Assembly: GCF_011762225.1 (NCBI RefSeq)
Contig: NZ_JAASQI010000001.1
Coordinates: 248,001 to 312,000 of the forward strand
Reading direction: 5' to 3'
DNA from: Pseudochelatococcus lubricantis
Lineage (GTDB): Bacteria > Pseudomonadota > Alphaproteobacteria > Rhizobiales > Beijerinckiaceae
Length of the DNA: 64,000 nucleotides
Part shown: positions 35,053 through 44,550 of the stretch, in pieces
How the letters are laid out: every line of letters begins with the position of its first letter
How positions within the stretch are numbered: the first letter of the stretch is position 1
The notes under the pieces: generated by a model
The model's database searches: none
What the model was told of the DNA's origin: nothing
The model's input: only the letters and a program-made list of their open reading frames with translations
Position numbers and translations under genes: made by a program

Positions 35053-35883
35053 TCAATGGCCCTTGTTGCGCAACGCCTCGGCTTCCGTGTAGAAGCGCTT
35101 TTCCCACGCCTTGTGGTTGTCGAGCCCCTCGCGGATGAAGGGGGTGAAGACGGCGACGTTCAGCAGCAGCCAGTTGATCAGGCTCGCGGGGAAATGCAGC
35201 GGCTTCACGAAGTCGACGAACAGGACCACGCGCGTCCTGTCGGTGTGATTCCACGCCTCGTGCTTGTAGGCGTCGTCGAAGACAAGCGCCTTGCCTTCCT
35301 CCCAGTGCAGCACCTGGTCGTCCACGCGGATGGCGAGCTTGTCGCGCGGCTCGGGCACGATCAGGCCCAGATGCAGCCGCAGGACGCCGTTGTAAGGGCC
35401 ACGATGCGGCGGCAGGTGCTTGCCCGGCTCGAAGATGGAGAACATCGCCGTCTTGAGGCCGGGGATCTTCTGGACGATCCGCCACGTCTGCGGGCAGGCG
35501 GCGATGTTCTGCTCCGATTTGAGGCCGTAGCCTGTGAGGAAGAACGTCTTCCAGCGCGAATCGGTGCTGATGGTCTTCACGTCGGCCGAGATGTCCTGAA
35601 AGCTCGGCAACTCGCTCTGGCGTTCGAGCACCGCGTCGAGTTCGTGGCGAATCAGATGCCATTCGCGCTCGATGTCCGCGACCCAGGGAAAGGTGGCGTT
35701 GTCGTAGACCGGCGGGTTGCCGACCCTGGAATATCGCAGGTTAAGCTGCTCCGCCCACGCCACGATTCCCATCAGGACACGGGTGATGCGGCTCGGGCGC
35801 GTCATCGGCGCGATGCCTTCGGTTCCGAACTGCTGCGAGCCGGAATCCGGCGCCGGCGGCTTGTTTGCGGTGTCGGTAGCCAA
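35053..35883 (-). CDS. Aspartyl/asparaginyl beta-hydroxylase family dioxygenase (LpxO-like)
   Basis: The 276-residue protein belongs to the Asp/Asn beta-hydroxylase family of Fe(II)/2-oxoglutarate oxygenases. The metal site is seen as LPPHRGPYNGVLRLHLGL (near 160) and the distal FDDAYKHEAWN (near 213). A C-terminal hydrophobic segment (about 240-258) suggests membrane association, as in LpxO, which hydroxylates lipid A acyl chains. It could alternatively act on an amino acid or peptide. TTG 35883 has a strong CAGGAGG five bases upstream; ATG 35805 and GTG 35910 are alternatives. It is adjacent to, but apparently not part of, the siderophore operon. Confidence 0.78.
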   Translation of the reverse strand: MATDTANKPPAPDSGSQQFGTEGIAPMTRPSRITRVLMGIVAWAEQLNLRYSRVGNPPVYDNATFPWVADIEREWHLIRHELDAVLERQSELPSFQDISADVKTISTDSRWKTFFLTGYGLKSEQNIAACPQTWRIVQKIPGLKTAMFSIFEPGKHLPPHRGPYNGVLRLHLGLIVPEPRDKLAIRVDDQVLHWEEGKALVFDDAYKHEAWNHTDRTRVVLFVDFVKPLHFPASLINWLLLNVAVFTPFIREGLDNHKAWEKRFYTEAEALRNKGH

Positions 35884-36122
35884 GATGACCTCCTGCCCAA
35901 CCTCCTGCACGGGTGACGCCGGATCGGCGTTATCGCGGAGCAGCGCCAGGAGAATGCGGCCGACTCCGCTCCGGTCCCCGTCTCTTGCTAGATCGTTTCG
36001 GCTGAGTCGGCAAGTATGACCGCAGTCGCATCTGCGATACGCTATTATACTCCAGTCATATTTGAATCATTATAAGTAACGTGCGGGCTTCGATAAATCG
36101 TTACTTGTCGAGCCCGCTGTTC

Positions 36123-36857
36123 CTATAGATCTCCGGCAAGGAAGCGCTCCCACATATGGGCAGTGCCGAAAAAGGCGTTGCGGTCCACGGGCTCCCCGAT
36201 GCCGGGGATGGTGCCCTTGGCGGTATACTGCCAGAAATACCACCGCCGCCCGTCGAAGCGGGGTGTCGGATAGCGCGGGATGCTGCGAACCCAGATCGGA
36301 TAGCGCTCGAATTCGCCCTGCATCACATCCTTGAAGAACGTGATGTCGGTGTAGATCACCGGCCGCTTGCCGTAGTGCTGCTCCATCGCGTTGAGCATGA
36401 TCTTCATCTCGGCGATGGCCGCGGCGCGCGGGATCTTGCGCGGGCAGGTCTTCGAATGGCCGTTCCACTCCACGTCGAGCACCGGCGGCAGCGCATCGGG
36501 GTCGACGGGCACGTTCCGGATGAACCACGCCACCTGCTCGACCGCCGGCCGGCACCAGTAGGTGAAGTGATACGCGCCGCGCGGCACGTTGGCGATCCCC
36601 GCGGCATACCAGTTTTCGAGGAACCTCGGATCGATGTGGTCGCCCCCTTCCGTCGCCTTGATCCAGGCGAACGCGACGCCGCTGCGTCGGACTGTGACCC
36701 AGTCGATGTCGCCCTGCCAGCGGGAAACGTCTATGCCGTGGATCGGGTAGTCGGAAGGCACGGGCTCGCGCCGCTGCGTGGCGCAGGAGGCGACCGCCAC
36801 GGCAAGCAGGGCTGCCGTCAGCGGCTTCGTGAACCGGCTGGAAATAGACGCAAACAT
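36123..36857 (-). CDS. GH25 lysozyme-like lipoprotein
   Basis: The 244-residue protein has a signal peptide with lipobox VASC (near residue 25) and a glycoside hydrolase family 25 barrel (about 40-240). Hallmarks are HGIDVSRWQGDIDW, FAWIKATEG, GAYHFTYW, the catalytic DVEW pair (near 147) and FWQYTAKGTIPG. GH25 enzymes cleave the MurNAc-GlcNAc bond of peptidoglycan. Lipidation suggests a periplasmic, membrane-tethered role in wall remodelling rather than phage lysis; no phage genes surround it. Confidence 0.88.
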   Translation of the reverse strand: MFASISSRFTKPLTAALLAVAVASCATQRREPVPSDYPIHGIDVSRWQGDIDWVTVRRSGVAFAWIKATEGGDHIDPRFLENWYAAGIANVPRGAYHFTYWCRPAVEQVAWFIRNVPVDPDALPPVLDVEWNGHSKTCPRKIPRAAAIAEMKIMLNAMEQHYGKRPVIYTDITFFKDVMQGEFERYPIWVRSIPRYPTPRFDGRRWYFWQYTAKGTIPGIGEPVDRNAFFGTAHMWERFLAGDL

Positions 36858-37206
36858 CGCAAGACGATCCGCTTCAGGAACTATCAGACACGGATCGTGA
36901 CGAAGCCGGCCGGCGCGAATCCGCCGGAATGAACGCCTGCGTCCCAGACCGCGTGGTCACCATTGTACGTTTTCGGTTAAGACGAAGTGAATTGGCGGCA
37001 AAATTCCACCGGCTCCCGCGTCTCCGACGGTGCCCGCCGCGCGGCACGGTGCGGCGGCGATACGAATTCGGTTAATACAGTATATTGAATAGCATACAAG
37101 ATACACAGTTCGGATGTATTCTGTATTCTGCCATATGTGGGGGCAGATGCACGCCGCGACGCCTCTCCAGGTGGTTATCGGAATCGATCGAACCAGGAGT
37201 TCTAAG
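36858..37206. promoter_or_regulatory. Divergent intergenic region upstream of aqpZ
   Basis: No gene is seen. Around 37065-37130 the DNA is AT-rich (including AATACAGTATATTGAATAGC) and probably holds the aqpZ promoter; about 36955-37060 is mixed and featureless. The GH25 promoter would lie near 36860-36960. Confidence 0.45.
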
Positions 37207-37929
37207 ATGAGCGACAGTTTCCCCGGAGCGGGCAAGGCCCTTGCGGCCGAGTTTCTGGGCACTTTCTGGCTGGTGCTCGGCGGCGCGGGCAGCGCCGTGC
37301 TGGCCGCGGGCGTCCCTGACGTGGGCATCGGCTATGCCGGTGTTGCCCTTGCCTTCGGCCTCACCGTCCTCACCGGCGCCTATGCCCTCGGGCATATCTC
37401 CGGCGGGCATTTCAACCCGGCTGTCACGGTCGGCCTTTTCGTGGGCGGCCGCTTTCCGGCCCGGAACATCGGGCCCTACATCGTGGCGCAGGTGCTGGGC
37501 GCCATCGCGGCCGCGTTCGTGCTTTACCTGATCGCTTCCGGCAAGGCGGGTTTCGACGCCTCCGCGAGCGGCTTCGCCTCCAACGGCTACGGCGAACATT
37601 CGCCGGGCGGCTACTCGATTTTCGCCGCGATCGTGGTGGAGTTCGTGCTCACGGCCTTCTTCCTCATCGTCATCTTCGGCGCCACGGACGGGCGTGCGCC
37701 CGCCGGGTTCGCCCCGCTCGCCATCGGTCTCGCACTCACCCTCATCCACCTGATCAGCATTCCGGTCACCAACACCTCGGTCAACCCGGCGCGCAGCACG
37801 GGCGTCGCGCTGTTCCAGGGCGGCTGGGCGATCGCGCAGCTCTGGCTGTTCTGGGTGGTGCCGCTGCTCGGCGGCGCGGCGGGCGGCCTGATCTATCGTC
37901 ACCTGCTTTCCAGCAACGACCAGCGCTGA
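37207..37929 (+). CDS. aqpZ: Aquaporin Z
   Basis: The 240-residue channel has six membrane spans and both pore motifs, HFNPAVTVG (near 62) and VNPARSTG (near 184). The selectivity residues (Phe and His regions, and Arg after NPA) match water-selective AqpZ rather than glycerol facilitators. AGGAG lies seven bases before ATG 37207; the open frame further upstream is non-homologous. It converges with the epimerase gene, ten bases apart. Confidence 0.95.
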   Translation: MSDSFPGAGKALAAEFLGTFWLVLGGAGSAVLAAGVPDVGIGYAGVALAFGLTVLTGAYALGHISGGHFNPAVTVGLFVGGRFPARNIGPYIVAQVLGAIAAAFVLYLIASGKAGFDASASGFASNGYGEHSPGGYSIFAAIVVEFVLTAFFLIVIFGATDGRAPAGFAPLAIGLALTLIHLISIPVTNTSVNPARSTGVALFQGGWAIAQLWLFWVVPLLGGAAGGLIYRHLLSSNDQR

Positions 37930-37939
37930 TCCCTTGCGA

Positions 37940-38905
37940 TCACGGCGGTATGAGGGTGCTGCCCTCATACCGCAGGCCGCCCTCGCGATCGCGGGCGAGC
38001 AGCAGCGGGCCGTCGAGATCGACGTAGTCCGCCCCCTCGGCGATGACGAGCGCCGGCGTCATGCCGAGCGACGTGCCCACCATGCAGCCGACCATGATGC
38101 CGAGACCGCGCGCGGCCGCCTCCCGCCGCAGCACGAGCGCGTCTGTCAGGCCGCCGGTCTTGTCGAGCTTGATGTTGACGGCCGTGTACCACGCGGGCAG
38201 TGCCGCAAGCGATGCCGCGTCGTGGATGCTTTCGTCCGCGCAGATGGCGACCGGCGTATCGATGCGGGCGAGGGCCCCGTCGTCGCCCGCCGGCAGCGGC
38301 TGCTCGATGAGTTCGACTTTCTCCCGCTCACAGGCCGCGATGTTGGCGCCGAGGTTGTCCGGCCGCCAGCCCTCGTTCGCGTCCACGATGAGGCGCGCGC
38401 GCGGCGCGCCCTCGCGCACGGCGGCGAGCCGCTCGATATCGCCGTCCCCGCCCAGCTTGACCTTCAGCAGCGGCCGCTCCGCCGCGCGCCTTGCGGCCTC
38501 GTACATCGATTCCGGTGTCCCGAGGCTCAGCGTGTAGGCGGTGGTCATCGGCGCGGGCTTCGGCGCGCCGGCGAGTGCATGGAGCGGGCGGCCACTGGCG
38601 TGGACTTCGAGGTCCCACAGGGCGCAGTCGAGCGCGTTGCGCGCCGCGCCGGGCGTAAGCCGCCGGAGGAGGTCGGCGCGCGTCAGGCCGTCGCGCACGG
38701 CCTCCGCGAGTCCGCGCAGCTGCGCCACGACGCTGTCGACGCTCTCGCCATAGCGCTTGTAGGGCACGCATTCGCCCCATCCGGCGTGTTCGCCCTCGCG
38801 CACGGTTGCGACCACGACGACGGCCTCGGTGCGGCTGCCGCGCGCGATGGTGAAGCTGCCGGCGATGGGCCAGTGCTCGACCGCGATCTCAAGTTCGCGC
38901 ATCAT
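37940..38905 (-). CDS. Dipeptide epimerase / N-acyl amino acid racemase (enolase superfamily)
   Basis: The 321-residue protein is a mandelate-racemase-group enolase enzyme. It has the catalytic KVKLGG lysine (near 150), metal ligands in DANEGW (near 178), IEQPLP (near 204) and ADES (near 229), and the second lysine in NIKLDKTGG (near 251). This pattern matches L-Ala-D/L-Glu epimerases (YcjG/YkfB) and DgcA-type racemases, usually involved in recycling cell-wall peptides. The start overlaps the pirin stop (ATGA), so the two are coupled. Exact substrate is uncertain. Confidence 0.87.
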   Translation of the reverse strand: MMRELEIAVEHWPIAGSFTIARGSRTEAVVVVATVREGEHAGWGECVPYKRYGESVDSVVAQLRGLAEAVRDGLTRADLLRRLTPGAARNALDCALWDLEVHASGRPLHALAGAPKPAPMTTAYTLSLGTPESMYEAARRAAERPLLKVKLGGDGDIERLAAVREGAPRARLIVDANEGWRPDNLGANIAACEREKVELIEQPLPAGDDGALARIDTPVAICADESIHDAASLAALPAWYTAVNIKLDKTGGLTDALVLRREAAARGLGIMVGCMVGTSLGMTPALVIAEGADYVDLDGPLLLARDREGGLRYEGSTLIPP

Positions 38906-39882
38906 GCATCTGCCGCCGTGCCGCCCGTCGCCGCCTGCACGCGCACCGCGTCCGGAAGCGGGATGAATTCGTCCCGGTCGCCGACGGGCAGGTCGAACGC
39001 GCCCTTGCCCCACTGCTGTGCCTTCCAGGCCTCCTTCGCCGCTGTGATGCGCTCGTGCGACGAGGCGACGAAGTTCCACCACACGTAGCGCGGGCCGTTG
39101 AGCGTCGCGCCGCCGAGGATCATCAGCCGCGCGCCGCGCTCGCCGGCCGCGACGGTGATCGTGTCGCCCGGGCGGAACACCATCATGCGCCCGGCTTCGA
39201 AAGTCTGCCCGGCGACGGCGATGCTGCCTTCCGAGACGTAGATGCCCCGGTCCTCGTGGTCGTCCGGCAGCGGGAAGCGCGCGCCCGGTTGCAACTGCAC
39301 GTCGGCGTAGAACGTTTCCGAATAGACGGTGGCCGGCGCTTTCTCGCCATAGGCGTGCCCCAGGATCAGCTTCAGCGAGACGCCCTCGTTCTCGATCACC
39401 GGCAGGTCGCGCGCGCCGTGGTGCTCGAAGACGGGCGCGTTGTCCTCCGCCCCCTCGGGAAGCGCGACCCATGTCTGGATGCCGAACAGGCTGTGCGGGC
39501 CCGCGCGCCCCTGCGCGCTGGTGCGTTCGGAATGGGTCACGCCGCGTCCCGCGACCATCCAGTTCAGCTCGCCCGGGCGGATGATCTGGTCGCTGCCGAT
39601 GCTGTCGCGGTGGTGAAAGTCGCCGCGATAGAGATAGGTGACGGTGCCGAGCCCGATGTGGGGATGCGGGCGCACGTCGATCCCCGCGCCGGTGAGGAAC
39701 TCGGCCGGTCCGGCCTGATCGAAGAATATGAACGGCCCCACCATCTGGCGCCTTGGCGCCGGCAGGGCGCGGCGCACCTCGAAGCCGCCGAGGTCGCGCG
39801 TGCGGGGAATGATCAGCGTTTCGATGGCGTCGGCGCCGGTGTCGTCCGGGCAACCGGGTTCGAGGGCGGGGTTCCAGCTCAT
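38902..39882 (-). CDS. Pirin family cupin protein
   Basis: The 326-residue protein is a bicupin of the pirin type. It contains GPFIFFDQAGPAEF, the metal-binding RPHPHIGLGTVTYL, and GELNWMVAGRGVTHSER, all characteristic. Bacterial pirins may act as quercetinase-like dioxygenases or as modulators of metabolic enzymes; substrate is unknown here. GGGAGGA precedes ATG 39882. Its stop overlaps the epimerase start, so the two genes are one unit. Confidence 0.93.
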   Translation of the reverse strand: MSWNPALEPGCPDDTGADAIETLIIPRTRDLGGFEVRRALPAPRRQMVGPFIFFDQAGPAEFLTGAGIDVRPHPHIGLGTVTYLYRGDFHHRDSIGSDQIIRPGELNWMVAGRGVTHSERTSAQGRAGPHSLFGIQTWVALPEGAEDNAPVFEHHGARDLPVIENEGVSLKLILGHAYGEKAPATVYSETFYADVQLQPGARFPLPDDHEDRGIYVSEGSIAVAGQTFEAGRMMVFRPGDTITVAAGERGARLMILGGATLNGPRYVWWNFVASSHERITAAKEAWKAQQWGKGAFDLPVGDRDEFIPLPDAVRVQAATGGTAADA

Positions 39883-40003
39883 GATGCGTCCTCCCGGCGC
39901 GTGTGCGCCCGTTGTTCTCGCCGGCGCCGATTCTACAGCATCGGGCCGCGGGGCGGATACCGCTAATTCGACAGGGGCCGGAAAGAAACCGGCAGGCGCC
40001 CAG

Positions 40004-40546
40004 TCAGGGCACATCCCGGCGGCAGGGTGCCTGCGGCGGCCCGTCGTCGAGCATGAGCTGCAGGATGGCGAGATCGAGCCAGCGGCCGAATTTCGTCCCC
40101 ACCTCGTTGTGGCGGCCTGTCTCCACGAAACCGAACCGGCGGTGCAGCGCGATCGAGGCGCCGTTTCCCGCTTCGATGGCGGCAATCATCGCGTGCCGCC
40201 CCTGCGCGCGCGCTTCCTCGATCAGCCGTGCCAGCAGCAGCCCACCGATGCCCGCGCGATGGTGGCGCGGATGCACATAGATGGAATGCTCGACGGTGTG
40301 CCGGTAGCCGTCGTGGGGCCGCCACGCGCCGAAGGTGGCATAGCCGAGCACCTCGCCGGCAGGCGTATCCTCCGTGGCCGCGACCAGAACCGGGAAGCCG
40401 CCACCCTGCCGGGCCGCGAGCCAGGCGGCGCGGTCGGCCTCGTCCACGATGGTCTCGTTCCAGATGGCGGTCGTGTTGGCGACGGCGTCGTTGTAGATCG
40501 CCGTGATTCCCTTCACGTCCGCCGCAGCGGCGGGCCTTATCAGCAT
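40004..40546 (-). CDS. GNAT N-acetyltransferase, phosphinothricin acetyltransferase-like
   Basis: The 180-residue protein is a GNAT-fold acetyltransferase with IRPAAAADVKGITAIYNDAV, TFGAWRPHDGYRHTVEHSIYV, the acetyl-CoA loop RHHRAGIGGLLL (near 98) and ALHRRFGFVETG. This is the PAT/Bar/MddA group, which acetylates phosphinothricin or methionine analogues. The open frame extends far upstream, but homology starts at ATG 40546, preceded by GAGG. It does not look coupled to the pirin unit. Confidence 0.88.
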   Translation of the reverse strand: MLIRPAAAADVKGITAIYNDAVANTTAIWNETIVDEADRAAWLAARQGGGFPVLVAATEDTPAGEVLGYATFGAWRPHDGYRHTVEHSIYVHPRHHRAGIGGLLLARLIEEARAQGRHAMIAAIEAGNGASIALHRRFGFVETGRHNEVGTKFGRWLDLAILQLMLDDGPPQAPCRRDVP

Positions 40547-40634
40547 TCCGAACCTCACGCATCGCGGGTGGCCCGATGGCCCCCACGCTTCTTTTCTGGA
40601 GCGAGCGCCTTTACCCGTCAAATGATTCCATGGC

Positions 40635-41132
40635 TCAGCCGCGCTGGGGAACGAGCATCCGCCGCAGGGTTCCGTCGTGGAGCCAGAAAGCGTGGAAAAG
40701 TGCCGCGCCGGCATGCCCGAGGATGAGCACGATGAAGAGGGGCTTGGCGACCGTATGCACGCCTCCCCACGGCTCGCCCGCATAGAAGCCGAGCAGGCCG
40801 GTGACGGGTGCGGCGACGAGCAGCAGGTAGAACAGGTGGTGCATGCCAGCCGCGAGTTTGCCGGTGAGGCCCTCGTCGACCGGCGCCGGCACGCCGCGCG
40901 CGACGCGCAGCGCAAGCCGCAACGCCACCAGCGCGAGGACGGCGATGCCCAGCCAGTAGTGCGCGCTGGCCAGCGCGCCATCTGCGCCGGCGGGCGTACC
41001 GCCTTCCTCGCGCGCCTTGATGGCGTGAGCCATGCTCTCCCCGAAGGCGAGCTGGAAGAAGACGATGGCGGCAATGATCCAGTGGAGCGTGATTTGCGCG
41101 AGCGAATATCCGGTTGGTGCGGGGTGGGACAT
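40635..41132 (-). CDS. Cytochrome b561-type membrane protein
   Basis: The 165-residue protein has four predicted membrane spans (about 12-33, 55-78, 95-115 and 130-150) with haem-ligand histidines near their ends, including TLHW and MHH. This is the bacterial cytochrome b561 family, which moves electrons between the quinone pool and periplasmic acceptors such as superoxide. ATG 41132 is preceded by AGGAGAA; the upstream open frame is non-homologous. It is an isolated gene. Confidence 0.9.
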   Translation of the reverse strand: MSHPAPTGYSLAQITLHWIIAAIVFFQLAFGESMAHAIKAREEGGTPAGADGALASAHYWLGIAVLALVALRLALRVARGVPAPVDEGLTGKLAAGMHHLFYLLLVAAPVTGLLGFYAGEPWGGVHTVAKPLFIVLILGHAGAALFHAFWLHDGTLRRMLVPQRG

Positions 41133-41309
41133 GGTTCCGTTCTCCTGACGTCTGCGATGGGCGCGACGGCACCGATCTGACGCTGCGAAGCTGACACCAC
41201 TCTGAAAACGGATGCGGCGCGCGCGCCGGGCGTCATTCTGTCGCAATTGCCCGGTGCCTGACCCCACGCCCGGTCCAGCGCCTGCCGGGAACGGCCGTTT
41301 CGCGCCGCC

Positions 41310-42674
41310 TCAGGGATTGTCGAGGCTGAAGACGCGCCGCCGGTCGTCGTAGGCGAAGATCTCGGCGTAGCGGCCGAGGTCGATGACGGTGCGCAGGGTC
41401 CGCGCGCCGGCGCGTGGCGACATGTGGTCCTCCAGCTCGTCCAGGAACCGGTGCCAGGGCGCGCGATGGCCGGGCCGCTCGTCGAGCACGCGCCGGATGT
41501 GGGCCGCGAGCGCGACATAGGTGAGCAGATGCTGGGCGAAGAGGTGCTTGCGCGCGTCGGTGTCCGCGTCGGCGAAGCGCTTGCCCTCCGGTGTCAGCGT
41601 GATGTCGCCGCCCGCCATTTCCGCGAAGCGCAGCATCTGCAGCGTCTCGGCGACAGGGAAGAGCCTGTCGATCTCCAGATTCAGCGACGCGGCGATGACG
41701 GGCAGATCGGCCTTGCCGTCATAGGGCGGTCCCGCGACGGCCTCGATCAGGCCCGCCAGCATGTTCGACGACACGGGCGGCAGAACGGTGCCGATCCCCG
41801 CGCCGGGAAAAAGCTCGGTTCGCGTGCCCGTGGCCCGGACGGCGGCGGCGGTCGTCATTTCCACGTAAAGGCGCTCGACGATATCGCGGAAACCGGGGTC
41901 GAGGCGGACGCGGGGCTGCGGCAGGTCGACCGCGATCTCCTTGAGGATGCGGCCCGGATTGCAGCCGAAAACGAGGATGCGATCGCACATCAGCACGGCC
42001 TCCTCGATATTGTGGGTGACGAGGATCACGCCGCGGATCGGCAACTGGCCCTCCGCCCAAAGGTCGAGAAAGTCGGTGCGCAGGGTCTCCGCCGTCAGCA
42101 CGTCGAGCGCCGAGAACGGCTCGTCCATCAGCAGGATGGCGGGGTGGACGACGAGTGCGCGCGCAAAGCCGACACGCTGGCGCATGCCGCCCGACAACTC
42201 GCGCGGATAGGCGGATTCGAAGCCGTCGAGCCCGATCAGGTCGATCGCGTCGAGCGAGCGGCGGCGGATTTCATCGGGCGGCAGGCCCAGTGCCTCAAGC
42301 CCCAGCTGCACGTTTTCCAGCACGGTGAGCCAGGGAAACAGCGCCGCGCTCTGGAACACCATGGCCACGCCGGGCGGCGGCCCGGCCACCTCCTGCCCCA
42401 GGCAGGTGACGGAGCCGGCGACCGGCGCGGCGAGCCCGGCGATGAGCCGCAGAAGCGTCGACTTGCCGGAGCCCGATCGCCCGAGCAGGCCGATGACCTC
42501 GCCTTCCCGCAAGGTCAGGTCGATTCCGTCGAGAACGAGCAGCTCGCCTCCGTCCGGCCTGGGGAAGGACTTGCGCACGCCGCGCAGCTCCAGCAGGGGG
42601 GCGGCGTCCGGAAGGGCGGGGCCGCGGGATGCCGGGTCCGGGCGGCCGGTAGTATCGTGGTGCGAGGTGTTCAT
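41310..42674 (-). CDS. NitT/TauT-type ABC transporter ATPase with C-terminal AAA-associated domain
   Basis: The 454-residue protein has an N-terminal ABC ATPase domain (about 25-265) with Walker A GRSGSGKST, LSGGMRQRV and Walker B ILLMDEPFSALD. A C-terminal extension (about 290-450) looks like the AAA-associated domain seen in some alphaproteobacterial nitrate/sulfonate/bicarbonate-type ATPases, perhaps regulatory. It follows the fused permease gene by 12 bases and should power it. No periplasmic binding protein is encoded next to the pair, so the substrate cannot be assigned. Confidence 0.9.
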   Translation of the reverse strand: MNTSHHDTTGRPDPASRGPALPDAAPLLELRGVRKSFPRPDGGELLVLDGIDLTLREGEVIGLLGRSGSGKSTLLRLIAGLAAPVAGSVTCLGQEVAGPPPGVAMVFQSAALFPWLTVLENVQLGLEALGLPPDEIRRRSLDAIDLIGLDGFESAYPRELSGGMRQRVGFARALVVHPAILLMDEPFSALDVLTAETLRTDFLDLWAEGQLPIRGVILVTHNIEEAVLMCDRILVFGCNPGRILKEIAVDLPQPRVRLDPGFRDIVERLYVEMTTAAAVRATGTRTELFPGAGIGTVLPPVSSNMLAGLIEAVAGPPYDGKADLPVIAASLNLEIDRLFPVAETLQMLRFAEMAGGDITLTPEGKRFADADTDARKHLFAQHLLTYVALAAHIRRVLDERPGHRAPWHRFLDELEDHMSPRAGARTLRTVIDLGRYAEIFAYDDRRRVFSLDNP

Positions 42675-42686
42675 CCTGTCCTCCCG

Positions 42687-44444
42687 TCAGTCGAGGCTGA
42701 ACTTGCGTTCGGCGAAGGCGTAGAGGGGCCGCCAGAACGTGCGGTTGATGACGACGACGAACCCGCTCATCACGGCGATGCCGAGCACGACGCGGTGGAA
42801 ATCGCCGGCCGCCGTCGCCTCGGCGATATAGGCGCCGAGGCCGTGGGCCTTCAGCGTCGTGTCGCCCCAGCTCGCGAGTTCGGCGACGATGCTGGCGTTC
42901 CACGAACCGCCGGAGGCGGTGATCGCGCCCGTCATGTAGAACGGAAAGACGGCGGGCAGCGCGATCCGTCGCCACCACAGCCAGCCGCGCACGCGCAGGT
43001 TGGTGCCGATGTCGCGGAACTCGCCGGGGATCGTCGACGCGCCGGCGATGACGTTGAACAGGATGTACCACTGCGTGCCGAGGATCATCAGCGGGCTCAG
43101 CCAGATGTCCGGATCGAGCCGCAGCGCCGCGATAGCGGAGACGGCGAGCGGGAACAGCAGGTTGGCGGGAAACGCCGCCAGAAACTGGGCCACCGGCTGG
43201 GCGATGCGCGCCGCCGCCGGCCGCAGCCCCAGCCAGACGCCGACGGGCACCCACACAAGGCTCGCGAGCGCGATCAGCACGAAGACGCGCACCATGGTGG
43301 CGAGGCCGAGGAGGACGGTGCGCCCCGCTTCCGCCAGCGTGACGCCCGTGAACACGAATGTGGCGGTCTTCCACAGGGCGAACAGGCACACGGCCGCGAC
43401 CGCGGCATACCAGAGCCGCTCGCGCCAGCGCGCAGCCGTTTCCCCGGCCGCCGTGGCCGGCACGCGGGCAGCCGCCGGGGGCGGTGCTATCCGGTAAGTC
43501 CACCGCCAGGCGGCCGCGAGCGGCGCGATGGCCGTCGCTATCAACCGCGAGCGGCGCAGTGCGGTCAGCACCCACGCGCGTGGCGGCGGGCCGCCGGTGT
43601 CGTCCTGCCCGACGCGGAACCGGTCGGCCCAGGCCACCAGCGGCCGGAAGAGCAACTGGTCCCAGAGCAGGATCACGGCCAGCATGGCGGCAATGGCCCA
43701 GCCGATGGCGCCGATGTCGCGCCGCTCGATGGCTAGCGCGATGTAGGAGCCGACGCCGGGCAGTGTGACGGTGGTCTCGCCGACGCTGATCGCCTCCGCC
43801 GCGACGACGAAGAACCAGCCGCCCGAGATGGACATCATCATGTTCCACACCAGCGCGGGCATGGCGAACGGCACGTCGAGCCGCCAGAAGCGCATCCATG
43901 CGCTGAGGCGGAAGGAACGCGACGCCTCGACGAGTTCCTTCGGCACCGTGCGCAGCGAATGGTAGAAGCTGAACGCCATGTTCCACGCCTGGCTGGTGAA
44001 GATGGCGAAAATGGCGGCCAGTTCCGCGCCCAGTGCCTTCCCCGGCGCCAGCGACATGAAGAAGACGACCGTCACCGAGATGAAACCGAGGATCGGCACG
44101 GACTGGAGAATGTCGAGCAGCGGAATCAGGATCTGTTCCGCGTGCCGGCTGCGCGCGGCACAGGTCGCGTAGGTGAAGGTGAAGACGAGCGACAGCGCCA
44201 TCGCCGCCAGCATGCGCATGGACGTGCGCAGCGCATATTCCGGCAGGGCCGCTGGAGAAAGGTCTATCGCGCGGGTGCCCGGGCCGGGCAGGGGCTGCAT
44301 CAGCCCGAGGCTCGCCTGCGCGAGCAGGACGACGGCGCCGAGCACGAGCAGCACGGCGACGAGGTCCCAGACGGTCAGGGTACGGCGGAAGGACGGTGGA
44401 GCGGCGCGGGGATCGCCGGCCGGTGCGCTGGAATTCGCGATCAT
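42687..44444 (-). CDS. Fused double ABC permease (NitT/TauT family)
   Basis: The 585-residue protein contains two complete binding-protein-dependent permease units in tandem (about 20-290 and 330-585). Each has five to six spans and an EAA-type loop (EASRSFRLSAWMRFWRLDVP in the first, RVRGWLWWRRIALP in the second). In most NitT/TauT systems the permease is a homodimer of one ~260-residue subunit, so this is an internal duplication or fusion that would form the pore alone. It is the partner of the ATPase 12 bases downstream. Confidence 0.9.
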   Translation of the reverse strand: MIANSSAPAGDPRAAPPSFRRTLTVWDLVAVLLVLGAVVLLAQASLGLMQPLPGPGTRAIDLSPAALPEYALRTSMRMLAAMALSLVFTFTYATCAARSRHAEQILIPLLDILQSVPILGFISVTVVFFMSLAPGKALGAELAAIFAIFTSQAWNMAFSFYHSLRTVPKELVEASRSFRLSAWMRFWRLDVPFAMPALVWNMMMSISGGWFFVVAAEAISVGETTVTLPGVGSYIALAIERRDIGAIGWAIAAMLAVILLWDQLLFRPLVAWADRFRVGQDDTGGPPPRAWVLTALRRSRLIATAIAPLAAAWRWTYRIAPPPAAARVPATAAGETAARWRERLWYAAVAAVCLFALWKTATFVFTGVTLAEAGRTVLLGLATMVRVFVLIALASLVWVPVGVWLGLRPAAARIAQPVAQFLAAFPANLLFPLAVSAIAALRLDPDIWLSPLMILGTQWYILFNVIAGASTIPGEFRDIGTNLRVRGWLWWRRIALPAVFPFYMTGAITASGGSWNASIVAELASWGDTTLKAHGLGAYIAEATAAGDFHRVVLGIAVMSGFVVVINRTFWRPLYAFAERKFSLD

Positions 44445-44550
44445 GCCCGCTCACCCCCGTCGCGGCGGAGCGCTCCGGCCGGACGTTCCGTTTCCCGGCT
44501 GCAGGCCGCCCTCATATGCCACTTTTCGATACCACCATCGCGTCCCGATG

